Part shown: one piece after another, positions 11,500 to 23,519 of the stretch
Layout: each line of letters begins with the position of its first letter
Numbering within the stretch: position 1 is the stretch's first letter
Origin: Nemertoderma westbladi
Taxonomy: Eukaryota; Xenacoelomorpha; Nemertodermatida; Nemertodermatidae
Assembly: GCA_032718475.1 (NCBI GenBank)
Contig: JAUCBJ010006578.1
Location: 1-52,090, forward strand
Length of the DNA: 52,090 nt
Direction: 5' to 3'
Notes under the pieces: model-generated
Databases searched by the model: none
Seen by the model: the letters and a program-made list of their open reading frames with translations, nothing else
Told to the model about the DNA's origin: nothing
Program-made: the position numbers and the translations under genes

Positions 11500-12255
11500 G
11501 AAGTATACTTTTGAGGTAGTATAGCTGCCTGATACACCGGGACCAAATCCTAGAATTGATTATTATAATAATAGGTATACAATAGGTATACAAATACTAG
11601 GTATAATAATAATAGGTATACAAATTGTTCGGGGCTGCATTGTCCTGCTTTCATCAGTCACTAATGCAAATGACATGTGTTCAGTAGATTTCTAATAAAA
11701 TAGAGACGAATGGCGGAGGTGTTATCGCAACAAAATAGAATTGTTATAGAAGTGTAATATATAGCCGTTTTCCTGTGCAAAGTTTATATATGTGATGCAG
11801 TTTCGGGGAACAAATATAGATAAGATACATTTAAAATATTAGAGAACATACAATATTTGTTCTTGAGTCTTATAAAATAAATATAACTGACATAGCTTCC
11901 CAGAACATTATCTATAGTCGGTTATCGCAGCTAAAGACATCGTATGCAACAATGAAATAAAAATCGTTTAATGTCAATCCCCCTCCATATCTTAGAAGTC
12001 CGTGTTCTTCACGCCATAAGATACTAGTATATATATGACATCAATTTTGAAACTGTTGATTATTTAATCAACATCACTATGTTAAAGACAATAAACATGT
12101 GACAATTACGTAATAAATTTAGATGTTTACTTCTCTGTTATACATATATTTTAGATAACTATAGAATTATTTGAAATGTTTGTATATTGATAATATATCT
12201 CATCTTATCATTTTTGATTAAAATGATATAAAATCATTTTATATGTGAATGATAA
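11500..12255. other. Upstream region of the otopetrin gene
   Basis: No gene. It contains TAGGTATAC-type short repeats at 11563-11632 and AT-rich DNA up to the start codon. A promoter would be expected here, but I cannot identify a specific one. Confidence 0.4.
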
Positions 12256-12864
12256 ATGATGGAGTCATCAGTCAACAAATCGGAAATCAAATCACGCAAT
12301 CGTAATTTTGAACGACCTAATAATGAGTCCATTACAACATGGTTAAGTAAATGCATGAGTGCTATGTATGCTCTCTCATTCATTTCTTACTATATATCCC
12401 TTATCATACTAAGTATATATGATGTTGTTCATATTTGGTTTCATCTTCAAATATTCAGCATTGTGGCTAATTCTATTGGAATTTTTGCAGCTATTTATCT
12501 AATCATAATATTCATATTGAATAGACAATATCGAAATGGTCCTTTAAATATTGCCAGTGGAAACATTTATAGTAAGTTTGGTGCTATTGTATTTGGTTGT
12601 GGGCATATGGTTCACGCTATGATGGAATTAAATAAAGAAAGTGATACATTATTGCATATATGGTACCTGCAGTCAACTATCCTAGTACTTTTGGAAATTG
12701 TTTTGATTTGTGGATATTGCAACATTCCGATTCGGACGCATCATGGTATGGTTCGCTTAGCTTTAACTCATCTTGGTGTGTTGAATGTTGCCAGGTGGGT
12801 TCTGGTGGCAACAGCTGAAGCTATTGAGGCATATGAAGATGTTTCTCATAGTAAAAAGAAACAT
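12256..12864 (+). CDS. Otopetrin-type proton channel, coding exon 1 (TM1-5)
   Basis: Encodes residues 1 to about 203 of an otopetrin-family proton channel of the plasma or endosomal membrane. The start is well set: an in-frame TAA lies immediately upstream (12253-12255). Hydrophobic segments fall near residues 36-56, 65-88, 107-124, 136-154 and 165-188, fitting TM1-5. The KFGAIVFGCGHMVHA segment in TM3 and the RLALTHLGVLNVARW segment in TM5 resemble conserved otopetrin signatures (KxGAxxFGxGxMxx, LxHxxxTNLxxW-like). Two phase-0 donors are possible, CAT|GTTAGT after 12864 and AGT|GTAATT after 12870; the frame ends at 12885 if unspliced. The second half lies about 16 kb away at 28857. Introns of otopetrins often fall in this TM5-TM6 loop, as I recall. 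No damage is seen. Confidence 0.8.
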
Positions 12865-13109
12865 GTTAGTGTAATTTTTTTTTAAATTTATTGCGTAACT
12901 TTTTTTCATAATTAAAATAAAAAAGGCTGTGCCTTTTTTGTGGTGGTACCGAACAGGCTTCTGTATTTCTTGTTAATGATCATTAGCATGTTTTCTTCTT
13001 CATGCTGTAGAGTTTCATATAGAATTTGTGATATGCATTTCATACTCATACCATCATTTTGTTTTACCTCACACATCTCATTGCATCACATATGCAGAGA
13101 CTGTGACAT

Positions 13110-13418
13110 AGGAACCAGAGGTTCCCGTATAGGTTGTGGGTCCATGATGCACATGCTGGCTTTTAGAAAGATAATTGAAGAGTTGTGAACAAATAAAGTC
13201 AGAGAAAAACATCTGGCTATTATCTTTATTGGATTCGTTGATGCCTTCGATTTATGATCGCATATGTGGGGAAATTATTGGAGCTATCAGGTAACTAGAC
13301 AATGGTCATTCAACATTTGCTTTGATGGTGACACCGATCCTTTCGAATTTTATAGTGAGTCCTCCAAGGTGACAGAATTGAACCATGATTGTTCATAATA
13401 ATTGTGGGGGATCTTCTA
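13110..13418 (+). mobile_element. LINE family 1 RT scrap, plus strand
   Basis: Aligns with the reverse complement of about 9140-9490 in the full-length LINE. It preserves a LAFRKIIEEL segment, an IFI-FVDAFD-like first aspartate motif and a DGDTDPFEF segment. Stops and indels break it. It is the reason the open frame at 12940-13188 ends with an RT-like peptide, and that frame is not a host gene. Confidence 0.75.
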
Positions 13419-13668
13419 CACATAATTTTCTCATAATAATAGTGTCCTTTTTTATAGCATTATACTAAAGATGTAGTGTAACACACCCCTGACTCCAGAA
13501 ATTGAGAAAATCCAGCAAAGTACCTTACTAATATAGAGTATAGACAGACATTCATGAATTAATTGGGGTACTCTCTGAATATAATAATAATAATAATAAT
13601 ATGATTAAATTCTCTAGCGCCAAATTTACATAGTAATTCTCTAAGGCGCTTCAAAACTTCTAAGGCGA

Positions 13669-13726
13669 TTGTGTCAAATACAATGGACACTCATACCATA
13701 TACAGCATTGAGGTGTCTCATTAGTC
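13669..13726 (+). mobile_element. Tiny LINE family 1 scrap
   Basis: Resembles the GTGTCAA...CATTGAGGTGTCTCATT segment found at 1930-2005 and in the LINE copy at 44450-44510. Short and diverged. Confidence 0.5.
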
Positions 13727-13779
13727 CCTAGGTTTGACACGTGAACAGATGCTGACCTCAGCTATGTCATTGGGTGGTT

Positions 13780-14000
13780 TGAATAAAATTTAGCAAAAGC
13801 TTTTACGTAAGATTTTGTCAGCAATTGCTGAAGTTCACTTGAATAAAGTTTAGCAAATACTAGTGGTTCTAGCAATTTCTAAATAGTTTTAGCAGTTGCT
13901 AAAATCAATTTAGCAAATCCTAAATCAGCATTATTGCTTGTGCTAATGTGTGTTGAATAAAAAATTATACAATGCAGGAATATCAGCAAATTGCTGAATA
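13780..14000. repeat. Cluster of TTAGCAA/TTGCTAA motifs
   Basis: Within about 220 bases the hexamer TAGCAA and its complement-like forms TTGCTA/TTGCTGA occur about ten times, in both orientations. Several pairs could fold together. I do not recognise the element; it may be a foldback transposon remnant. Confidence 0.5.
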
Positions 14001-15800
14001 GAAGCAGATCGTTTCGTTTACTTTTGGTAGCCCTGACATAAACTATACTGTAATTATTATAGCCATTGAAAGAACAGATAATTAATTGTACAAGGAAACC
14101 GAATATAAAAAAAATATTTTAATTTCATTAAGAATTGGTCGAGTTACAAACGATTACAATTTTTAATTAAGCAGGTAAAATTGTCCTTCTATAATTCTAA
14201 GTTATTTTGTAAAGAAATAACACATTCTGTGACTTTCTTCAACAAACTAAATTTTAAACTCTGTACTTCTGCAGTAGCCATATATGAAAGAACTCATTTA
14301 TTTTTACAATATTATGGCTAATTTTTAAAAAAGTGAAAAATCATATTCATACTTTACTAATCTAAGAACATTAATTTTATTTTAAAACATTTTATGAAAA
14401 GTAAAAAAATCATGCGCCAATATAGCTAGTTTTTGAAATTTAATGGTCAGAAAACGTTCCCTATTCTTAAAAAAAGTTTCCGAACAAATTTTTTCTTATT
14501 CGAGAATGTTCTTTATACATTTTACATTGGATTGAAACAATCTAAGATTCCATCAAGACTCTACTGTATTCAAAACTATAAGTCTGTCTACTATTGTATA
14601 CCAATTTAGTTTGTACTTTGTATATTAGTAGGCATAAATATATGAAAATATATATATGCCAGCTCATATCGTTGAAAAAAATAACAATTTAATAAAAAAT
14701 ACTCACGCATTGCATAGGGAATAAACGTAGGACTTTTCTTTCTCATTATGCTCTCAAATCTTTATTGACCTCGCTATACTCGGAAAATCAAATATCTATA
14801 AAATAAAAGTGTTTCAAGGTTGCGCACCTTTATTATAAATATACCTTAGGATAGGTCCATTAAGCCAGTTCAGCTTAAACTATGATGCTCCATATGAGAA
14901 AAATTTAAGAATACGCTGTTCGTTCAACTCCGCAAATCCACAAATATAGATCCCTCTTTTGCTGCACACGCTAACTGCATATCGAAATCTTATATTTTTA
15001 TCAGAGAATCATTCAATTTCTGTGCGTATGATATTTATGCCTAACTCATATTGTATACCACCTTGAACCTTGTTTATATGTTGCCTAGCAGCAGTTATGG
15101 TAGTGCTGAACTCTCATTGGTAACTACCAATGAGTGGTAACTCTCATTCTTACGCCCTATTGGCTGTTCTATTTTTGCAGTATTAATTGTTTATATAGTC
15201 GATGTTCATCCCATTACTCTCAGGCATAACCTAACATCATATTAGCCTGTTGCGAGTCATGTAACTTTCAGGACTTGAGATATTTCACCTTGTTGCATAC
15301 ATTGTAACTTGCTGCATGCATTTCAACATCTTGCTGTATTACATTATTAACTTGTTGCATTATTATTAGTTACTATTATTGCTTTACCATTGTTGATGAA
15401 TATACAAGACCAGAGATCAAACCAACTCGATTTCCACACGGTTAGTGCTGACTGCGCCCTGTCTGTAATAGATTCGGTTCATTTTAGTGCGAGTGTGTGC
15501 GTCCATAGTACTGCAATATTATTCCCCAACTGGTAACTAACATCTATTGACTCTATGTATGCAGCACGAGTGAACTGTGCGAATACCACCAACATAGTCC
15601 AAAACCAGTCCAACATAGTGTCCTACCTGTAATATATGTAAGTCACACGTACATTTGCCCTCCAACAACACAATATAACGGAACGGTTTACACGTAACTG
15701 TCACTTTATTCCCTTGAAGCAGTTTATAAGCGCTGAAGCTATATACTTATAGTGATTGGTTGTACATTCTGATCAGATATATATATATATTAGATAATAA
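14001..15800. other. AT-rich intronic DNA
   Basis: No coding signal or recognisable element. It includes (ATT)-poor but AT-rich runs and a short direct repeat of GGTAACTACCAATGAG-like sequence near 15118-15145. Confidence 0.5.
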
Positions 15801-15861
15801 CAGGAACATTCACGAAAGTATGTGTGTATATATTATACACATACTTTCGTGAGTGTTCCTG
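15801..15861. repeat. Near-perfect hairpin (inverted repeat)
   Basis: CAGGAACATTCACGAAAGTA on the left is mirrored by TACTTTCGTGAGTGTTCCTG on the right, around a TGTGTGTATATATTATACACA centre. The arms are about 28 bases with one mismatch and a 2-base length difference. It would form a stable single-stem hairpin in RNA or DNA. Confidence 0.85.
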
Positions 15862-16755
15862 CTATGCAGCAGGTACCCCCAGGCACTTGATAACACTCAT
15901 ACGAGTTACAGACAGACTCGTAGCGGCATCTGTGGGTTAGCCTCCCGTAAAAGCCTTGACAGTGAAATATCTACTTCCAACGCTGCGCCCAAGACAGTGC
16001 CCCCCCCCCCCCCCCCCCGTACAATTAATTACATTAACATCTCGTATACCAAGTGCACTGCGGTAGTGGGCTATAATAAAACTGCGCAGTTTATTATACT
16101 TACTTCTTATTGTCCACGATGTGTAACTCTCCGAACGAGTTGAGCTGTTAGACCTACGTTCCCCGCGGGAGGCGTAATCTGTGGGCTGGCGGCACGTGAA
16201 GCGTAAAGTTGCAAAACAGGGAGAACATTATTGACAAAAGATAATATAGACAATCCCGTGATTATTTGGTGTGATACTGTAGTTTGGTTTGATATGTTAT
16301 AGTATTATAATAACATTGGCGAATTCTGTTGTACGACATTGTGTGAGTGCAACTATTGCAGGTGCATTTCCGTGCGAATTATTGATTACGTCAGAGAGTT
16401 TACTTGTGTGACTGTAGTTTAATTTGACATTATTAGTTGTACGTTTGCGAAGTCAGTAAAGGACCAGACACCCGAGGGAGTGTACAGGCACACTGCGTGT
16501 AAAATGGCTAATTACAGATAAATTACTGCATTCATTACCGTAGCTTAATAATTTAGTCAGTGTTTGTATGGTATGTTACGGACGCTATTATCAAAATTGT
16601 TTTACCCCTTCAGCTTTTATTTTATTAAAGTAACTAATTAACCTCGTATTTTATTGTTTACTATACATACTCCCTACATTTATATTTGTTCTTTATTATT
16701 ATAAACTTGTAACATAGTGTTACAACCCCCAAATAGCGTGAGTACGTTCTATTAC
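15862..16755. other. Non-coding stretch with a 19-base poly-C run
   Basis: A C-run at 16000-16018. The open frame at 15853-16143 is again produced by poly-C and shows no domain. A more GC-rich patch at 16140-16520 is unassigned. Confidence 0.5.
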
Positions 16756-18140
16756 CTAAGTACAGAAATAATTAATTATTATATCTTTCTTTAGGCCATT
16801 GACTACTAGGTCGAGCGAACTCGGACAGTGGAAATGAGATCCTTTCAGGCTTCCTGATTCTCCATAGTTAGTTGTCGCAATTTCGTTTCTCCCAAGTTCA
16901 GTATCCCTTTCAAGTTGATCTATATATGTTATGGCAGGTCGTCCACGACTACGCTTTCCATGAGTTGGTTGCCAGAGAAGTAGATCTGGTATGACCTCGT
17001 CTTTACTTAGCCAGCAATGCCCACTGAATCTTAATCTGCGTTCACGGAGGGTGGTTGATACAGGTGGTATTGTACCATAAAGCTCGGCGTTTGTCATGTG
17101 TTGTCTCCAGCTGATGTTTAGGGCTGCCCTTAGTAGTCTTGTGTAGCAACCATCAATTCGTTGTTCAAGTGATTTAGTCAGTGTCCAGGTCTCACCCCCG
17201 TATAAAAATACACTTTCCACTGTGGCTCGAAAGAACTTAGTCTTCAGGTGCCTGGAGAGATCTGATTTCCAGATTGTATCCATTTTCGATAGAGCTACCC
17301 AAGCCTTTGCTTTCCTAACTTCTATGTCCTTTTTGCTACTCTCTATCCATGATCCAAGGTACTGGAAGTCATCGACCTTCCTTAGTTGATTATTATCAAT
17401 GGTTGTCAAGTTTCCATCAACATTAAAGGCCATGAATTCGGTCTTGGTAGCATTTATATGCAATCCAACCTCCTTAGCAGCCCTCTCCACTTTATTGAGT
17501 AGAAGCTGTGCATCTGCTAGCGTATTAGAGAGCAGGGCGATGTCATCCGCAAAGTCGGCGTCTGTGACTGTAGTTGCCGGATATCTACTACTTCTGCGTT
17601 CTTGAAGTGTGAATCCCAGATCTTCACCCTTTGTGGCCGTCCTCATTGCGTAATCCAGCACAATTACAAATAGTTATGGTGCTAATGTGTCACCTTGCAG
17701 TATGCCAGCCAGGATTGTGAAAAACTCAGTTTCACCATCTGGTGAGAGTACCTGCGCTTCTGTGTCACAATATAACAATCCAATGCCAGCAACAATTACT
17801 TCTGGTATTCCATAAGCTCTTAGGATTTCAAGCATTTTACCTCTATGGATGGAGTCGAATGCCTTCTTGAAGTCCACAAAAGTCATGACTGCGGGGAGAT
17901 TCTTTGACTTAATTCCTTCAATCAGTCTCCGTAGTGCAAGTATCTGAGCTATTGTTGATCTACTTGGTCAAAATCCGTTTTGGCTCTTACGCAGTAGTTT
18001 CTCTATGTGAGGCCTAATCCTATATAGAATCATTTTATTGTATATTTTAGCAGCTACCACAAGCAGACAGATCCCACGATAGTTTGTTGGTATGCCGAGT
18101 TCTCCTTTCTTGGGGAGAGGCTTTAGTTGACCTTTAGTCC
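16756..18140 (-). pseudogene. LINE family 2, 5'-truncated, RT and C-terminal domain
   Basis: Minus-strand RT-containing fragment related to but distinct from LINE family 1. From about 18140 leftward: a PLPKKGELGIPTNYRGI-like finger motif; QNGF; the first Asp motif (MTFVDFKKAFDSI) at about 17886; a GDTLAP segment; the FADD catalytic box (DADFADDIALLS) at about 17550; and a C-terminus with RRLRFSGHCW, LLLWQPTHGKRSRGRP and a Q-LERD helix. Two nonsense codons interrupt it, a TGA just after QNGF (about 17965) and a TAA just after GDTLAP (about 17672). The endonuclease is absent because of 5' truncation. Clade is likely RTE- or CR1-like. Confidence 0.85.
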
Positions 18141-18885
18141 ATTATAAATAAGCCTTGCACATTAATTAGGTACCCGTGATTTATTGCGACTTGCAATTTA
18201 ACTTCATCCCAAGGCAATTTACATCTTGCCACACAACAACACACCATTCCAGACAGTTTGTCGCTGAGTGCTTCAACTCAGCCATATACTTACTACAAAT
18301 CACGAGACTAAACTTCTTTGTTCGACCTACTCAGTCGCGACATACAAATTCCCCTATCATTATTAGTGCTGTTTACTTCCATTGAGTGTTGAGACGTAAT
18401 ACACCCCCACAGCCGACAACATACAATAGCGTGGCTCGACATTTCCCATACCTATTAAGTTTGTATGGCCTAATTGCTTGTCCAGTTCGTGGAATTCAGA
18501 GTGTCGACTCCTTCCTATTGAATGGTAGTCCATACCAACGTTCTTGAATAGCATCACTGAATTGACAGTAGTGGACGGCAATTACTCGAATTACAGTAGA
18601 CAGCGACTACTAGCAGTGAAACAAGAATTCTAAAAGCATTTTAACTATACTTGTTACTCCCGTTCTCTCTGAAAAGCGCTTCTTAATTTATTTGAAATAA
18701 AGCCACCCAGCGGGAGCAGAGAGTATTACATTCTTAATAATAGCCAACTTATTCATTCTCTAGGCGGCGCAAATAGAATAACTTCTTTGGTGATTAATTA
18801 TTTATTTTGCAGAATAAATACTTAGTTGACATGTCTTTATAGTTGCAACATACTATTTGTGCATAGATTACATTAACTTGACATC
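18141..18885. other. Presumed 5' LTR or leader region of element A
   Basis: Non-coding sequence lying directly before the Gag-like ATG of element A. I could not match it to a second copy downstream, so LTR boundaries are not established. Confidence 0.3.
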
Positions 18886-19495
18886 ATGTCCGAGTCAGAT
18901 ATTGACACTGAACAATTTGTTCCATTTGTTCACCACCCATGGTCACAGCTGCCCCTCATACTATAACATTCCCCCTTCCGTTGACCAGGTTGTGCCACCT
19001 GCCCCCAACAAGAAATCTTGGGACAGTTCCCGCATCAGAACTAGACAATTTACCGGAGGGATTGTAGGTGACATAAATGTAGATCCACCCATAGTTAGTG
19101 TTGTACAAACTGGAGTGACCTCACCATCACTACTAGTAATGAATACTTTATGTTCGCCCCCTCACCCAACAGTAATGAGGAATTACCCCCCCCCCCCCCC
19201 CCCAATCGATAACACCCTTTCGCAGAACATTGCAGATGAAACAATTCCTGTTCACCCGCAAGCGAGACTAGCTTACTTGCTGGAGGAAATTGACAGTTAC
19301 CAGGAACGGGTGGCAACCAGAACTGTAGCTTCTGAACAGGAGCTTTATGGGGAGGAATTACATCACTTAATAAATCTACATTATGCCCACCCGGAACTTC
19401 ATAAGTTCTTCTGGTTCAATATATGGCATGGGCAGACCTATACAAACTACAGGTTCCCCAGGTTCCATGTAGCACGGAAGAGCTATCCGCTTTAG
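18886..19495 (+). pseudogene. Gag-like N-terminus of element A
   Basis: The frame opens at ATG 18886 with an acidic MSESDIDTEQ start and stops after 26 codons. The reading continues in another frame with a basic stretch (KSWDSSRIRTRQF), a Pro-rich poly-C-encoded stretch (19186-19203) and a helical region to 19493. The 18-base C-run is a likely site of length change. The opening resembles the N-terminus of the ORF at 50467 in style (short acidic start, then basic). Confidence 0.55.
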
Positions 19496-19875
19496 TTTAT
19501 GACCATATAGCTGACTTCAATCAGCATATAGGAACCCTAGCACGAACCCAGCTGCATATTTTAAGGTTAAGGAACCAGTCTGTAGAATCCAGCTAGTTTT
19601 ATCCGCCTTCCGGGAAGTATCTAGTAGACATCACAACGCGGAGCTCGCTGCCATAGTCTCCAGACAGTTAGTGGAAGTGGTGGTAATAGCCGGGAAGGCA
19701 CTCGTCCTTGAAAGGCTACATGGGCCGACCATTCTCCCATGTGTGGACATAGCTTGTTCCGGCACTGTAGCACCGAGCAATCTGCGCACAGACTCAGAGG
19801 ATTCTGGGATTCATAGTAGGAGAGGCAGATCTGAGTAGGAGGTTAAAGGGTTTCGCCCCCTCTAGCCCTGAATCA

Positions 19876-21171
19876 ATGGCAGTTCTAGAAGGAATAGAAG
19901 CTGAGCATGATATGCAAGCACAAGCAGAAGGACATGTGGCTGTTAAGGAAGTATTAGAAATGGAGTTGCAGTTAAATGCAAACCAGCGGCGTAATGAAAT
20001 CAGTAAACGCGCCGATGAAATGCAATTAGAAGCTGCTAAGGAAACAACTAAGTTACAGATAGAAGCTGAACAGCGGAAAAACGAGCGCTTGGAAGCTGAT
20101 ATAGCTCTACAAAACAACATAGCACTAATAGCTCTACAAAACAACATAGCACTAAAAAGATTGAGTGAAAATCAGCGTAAGGAAAGTGTAGGTTCAAACA
20201 GAGGACGAGATAGGCCGATTAGAGGGACTTATGCTATGTCGGATGAAGGAAACTCCACGGACGCTAGTAAAGGTGGTAGCCACTCTCGGGGCAGAGGAAA
20301 GAGAGCTGTTAGAGTGGCGCTGCCGGACCTGCCTCCATATAATAGAGACAGGGCACCCCCAAAGCAGACTGATTTGGATCATCCGAGACAGTTTGGACTC
20401 GCGGCCCCCCTGGGTAGGTTGCAGGAGGAAGATGAGCCAAACGATCCCAGGTTCGAGATCTATATATATCCGCGGGAACGGGAACTACCTCAGTTGGTTG
20501 TGCCCCCATTGTGCGGTATATCAGCCGAGCCGATCGACCCAGTAGTAGTTCCACACTCGACCATGACAGCAACCCCCTACCACAATAGAGATGTTGTACC
20601 ACCAGTAGGGGCCCCACTTATAACTAAAGAGATACCCAGTGAGGCCCATAACTAAAGAGATTCCCAGTGAAGCCCCAATCTCAAACCATAATATCTCTCG
20701 TACAGCTTGCTAGAACGCCCCAGACCTAACTACCTGTCTAGTACCTTATCCAGGACAAAGGACGATAGAATGTCATTCGGCACTGGAATATCCCCAATCA
20801 CCAGCTTGGGAGAAAATTCCAAGGTATCAGTCCCCCCAAATGGGCAAAGGGAAGCATACCCCAGAAGTGGAGTCAGGTTTGCGCCAGGCATCCCAGGTGA
20901 AGCATTTCCCCAAGGTGACCCTCCTTCACTTCCAGAGGCTTATGCACCCCTGTTAGATCCCAGCCTACATAACAATGACCGTTATGTACAAAATATCAGG
21001 CAACCCCGACCACCTCAGAACAACGATGACTCTCGAGAAATCATTGATTCTTTATTACAAAGAAATGATTCTCTATTACAAAGAACTGATAACTTAGAAC
21101 AACAAATGGCCTTAATGCAAGACCATATCACCCTAACCAATAAAAAGGTAAACTCACAAGCAGTGTCCTAG
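19876..21171 (+). pseudogene. Gag coiled-coil and linker region of element A
   Basis: The first part (19876-20200) is a strongly charged helix rich in Glu, Lys, Gln and Ala, with a duplicated ALQNNIAL segment (20104-20154), as expected for a coiled coil. Next comes an acidic patch (YAMSDEGNSTDASKGG) and a basic patch followed by LPDLPP. The same order occurs near the end of the window at about 51930-52060. After 20655 the frame shifts and a Pro/Ser-rich stretch continues to 21171. Confidence 0.6.
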
Positions 21172-21354
21172 GGTGTGAAAATATTAAAACCTGCCTCTGA
21201 TGTGAGCAGTATTCATGCCGAGAATACAGTACATCAGAACAACCAAAGCTCATATCTAACCGACCTCTTATTAAATTCTTCGGCAGTCCAAATTGACCTC
21301 ACCAGACAAATGGATAGGAATGAAGCTCGACAGTGCATCTCCTCAGGTCAAATT

Positions 21355-21656
21355 TAAAAGTTTGATGGTGACGAACTGAAATGGCTACCCTTTGCAGAGT
21401 TCTGCAAAGACAGTATTCTAGAATCGCCATTAAGTGAACGTGAGAAGCTTAGATATTTAATTAGTTGCCTGGAAGGTCCCCCTAAACAGGTGGCTGCAAA
21501 ATATGTGGGCCATGTAGATGGCATCAACACTGTTTGGGATACTCTAAAGGAACGGTATGGCAATTTAGAAAGCTTGGCACACAACATGTATGACAGATTA
21601 ATCTCTAAAAATAGATCCACTCAAAACAGGATCGTAGAATTTAGAGATTAAGTAGA
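21355..21656 (+). pseudogene. BEL/Pao Gag core (DUF1759-like) of element A
   Basis: In one frame the sequence reads FDGDELKWLPFAEFCKDSI, then EKLRYLISCLEGPPKQVA, then a TVWDTLKERYGNLESLA helix. This is the classic BEL/Pao Gag core signature: FDGDxxxWxxFxxxF, then EKxxYLxxxLxGxA, then AxxxLxxRYG. It is off-frame relative to the preceding peptide and ends at a TAA near 21650. Element B has the equivalent segment with FKFDGSRLEEYLQFRR. Confidence 0.85.
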
Positions 21657-22015
21657 GGAAATTTGTCACCAGCTTGATTGGCTAGGACAGAAACAAGTGT
21701 ACAATACAATCATGACAGTAGTTTGTTTCCAGTATGCTTCCAAAGGGCTCCACTGGGACCAGATGGGATCGATACACTTACAATTACAAACATTAAACAT
21801 GGATGTTTCCCTGATATGGACTCATTGAGAGGCTTCTTGAAAGCCGAAACCTCCACGTATCTTATCACAATAAACCGGGAAAAAAGCACCCATTCAGACA
21901 CAAAAAACACTGATAAGACTGCAACCAAGAAGCGATACGCTTCTGTCACCAACTATGATGTCTCTCGGATCACTCTGGTTCAGACACAGAGGGATGTGAA
22001 AGCATATGACGTGAC

Positions 22016-22450
22016 GTGAACTCCAGAGGTGAAAATAAACACAGTGGCCAAGGCAAACCAAATAGGAGAACACCTCCTCCCAAGGCTAATAGCACCCCCA
22101 AGAAAGCATTTGTGGCAAACCGTAAGGCGACCACGAAGACCTATAATACAATCACAGCTGGCACCACCAACCTTAAGTGCCCCCTTTGTAAAATAGACAC
22201 ACATCCACTTGCGAAATGCAACACCTTCTTGAAAAAGACACTGAAGGAGTGACGAAAGACGGTTTTGGACTTGTTGACATGTTTCTTGTGTCTTACACCG
22301 GGACATTTGCGACGTAAGTGTAGACTAATGAATGTAAAAACGTGTCCAGTGTGTCAGGGCTCCCATCACCCTTTGCTACACCTAGACCAGACCCCGAAGG
22401 AAGAGCTAGACCAACGTGTACACTTCACCGATTATGAGACAGACTCATCC
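22016..22450 (+). pseudogene. Zinc-knuckle region of element A
   Basis: Two reading frames together give the BEL/Pao cysteine-rich region: CPLCKIDTHPLAKC (C-x2-C-x4-H-x4-C) followed by CFLCLTPGHLRRKC (C-x2-C-x4-H-x4-C) and a CPVCQGSHHPLLH segment. These would bind nucleic acid in the Gag nucleocapsid. A frame change falls at about 22250-22265 between the first and second knuckles. Confidence 0.85.
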
Positions 22451-22518
22451 AATGAAGGACCTGATGCATTCTATAAGGAGAGTTTACTGACAATGATGAA
22501 TGCTGTAACCATGTCAGT

Positions 22519-22920
22519 GTGTATCAAGCCTTTACCTATGAGGAACCCACATCGGAAGATTGTTTCAAATTGGAGAGCAATCCCAGCACCCGGTCATTTC
22601 AGGATGTCGGAGTCAGAGAATTTCCGGTGCTCCAAGTCTGGCTCCACGCGGGAAGTAGTAGCGTTGTGGTAAATGCCTTAATGCACACCGGAAGTATGGG
22701 TACCTTCATAGACGCAGAGTTAGCTGAATCCTTGTTCGCCAGGGAACAGGGCCATGACATGAAACTAACATTATCTGGGATAATGAAACATTGGCAATCT
22801 ACCATTGAGACAAAGTACTATAAGGCATCCCTGTCCACCCCGCAAGATCCAGTTGCCGGGACAGGGTCTAACATCAAGATGGTCGTCTGGAATTCATCTG
22901 GAATTTTGCCCCGATCGTAA
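22519..22920 (+). pseudogene. Retropepsin-like protease fragment of element A with altered catalytic residue
   Basis: The open frame contains a beta-strand/turn of the form VNALMHTGSMGTFIDAELAE at about 22673-22730. It lines up with the ALLDTGSxxSFI signature of BEL/Pao aspartic proteases. The catalytic Asp of the DTG triad is His here, so this copy would be inactive even if expressed. The frame ends at 22920 with no second half of the protease. Confidence 0.75.
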
Positions 22921-23107
22921 CAGATCGTAAGGTGATGGTCCACCGGAGACAAAGCCATTAAGTCTTCATGGGCTTACAAAAAGTGACGTTATGGTATTTA
23001 AAGTGAAGTTGAGAAAGGGCAGTACCCAAACCAAACGTATTTGCCTAGGCATACTCAGTGCTTATTTCGCCACCTAGGATTCAGCAGCCCAGTTATATTG
23101 CGGGCTC

Positions 23108-23280
23108 GTGACCTCGTTCCACGTATGTGGAAGGAGAATGATAGTAGAAACATGCGTCAGCGCGGATGGCCTGACAAGATCAGTGGATATAGTAGTGCTG
23201 AGGGAAAAGGGCAAGCTAAACTTCATTCCCCAGAGTCTCAACCATCCTATAGGCCCGCCTCTGCCTGCTAGAAATGGCAC
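23108..23280 (+). pseudogene. Integrase C-terminal-like segment of element A
   Basis: A frame contains a GRRMIVETCVSADGLTRSVD-like segment followed by a basic beta-like stretch. This fits the C-terminus of BEL/Pao Pol (W-x-x-GRV, DGxxRxVxV, then Pro-rich end). It lies only about 200 bases after the protease fragment, which implies a large internal deletion. This is an inference from motif order. Confidence 0.5.
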
Positions 23281-23519
23281 TCAAAAAATCCGGCAACTAC
23301 GGCAAGCAAGAAGTCAAGCTGACAGACTTGACATATTTTTTGTTGGATTAGTTAACTCCCTTGGAACGTTTGAGTGCGCTGCATATCACACTCAAGCGTG
23401 GGGACGGGTTATGTGTCGTTAACCACTGACCCCTATACGTTTTTAAAAATATGCGATATATTCAGATTGACAGGCTAACATAATTTATACTTACATCGCT
23501 TCCATCCCCAAATAACAAT

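Larger units (their letters stand above)
18886..23430 (+). mobile_element. BEL/Pao-like LTR retrotransposon A, decayed and internally deleted
   Basis: A plus-strand series of broken reading frames in the order expected for BEL/Pao: Gag N-terminus (from ATG 18886), coiled coil, Gag core, zinc knuckles, protease, and then a jump to an integrase C-terminal-like segment at about 23108-23277. Reverse transcriptase, RNase H and the integrase core (normally 2-3 kb) are absent. The retained Gag shares several motifs with the intact ORF at 50467 (spaced acidic Ser/Thr motif, LPDLPP, then Q/S-TDL), so the two belong to related families. No LTR pair was found. Confidence 0.75.

Noticed and set aside
12940-13188. 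Small plus-strand gene after otopetrin exon 1
   Set aside because: The C-terminal part is a LINE RT scrap and the rest has no motif.
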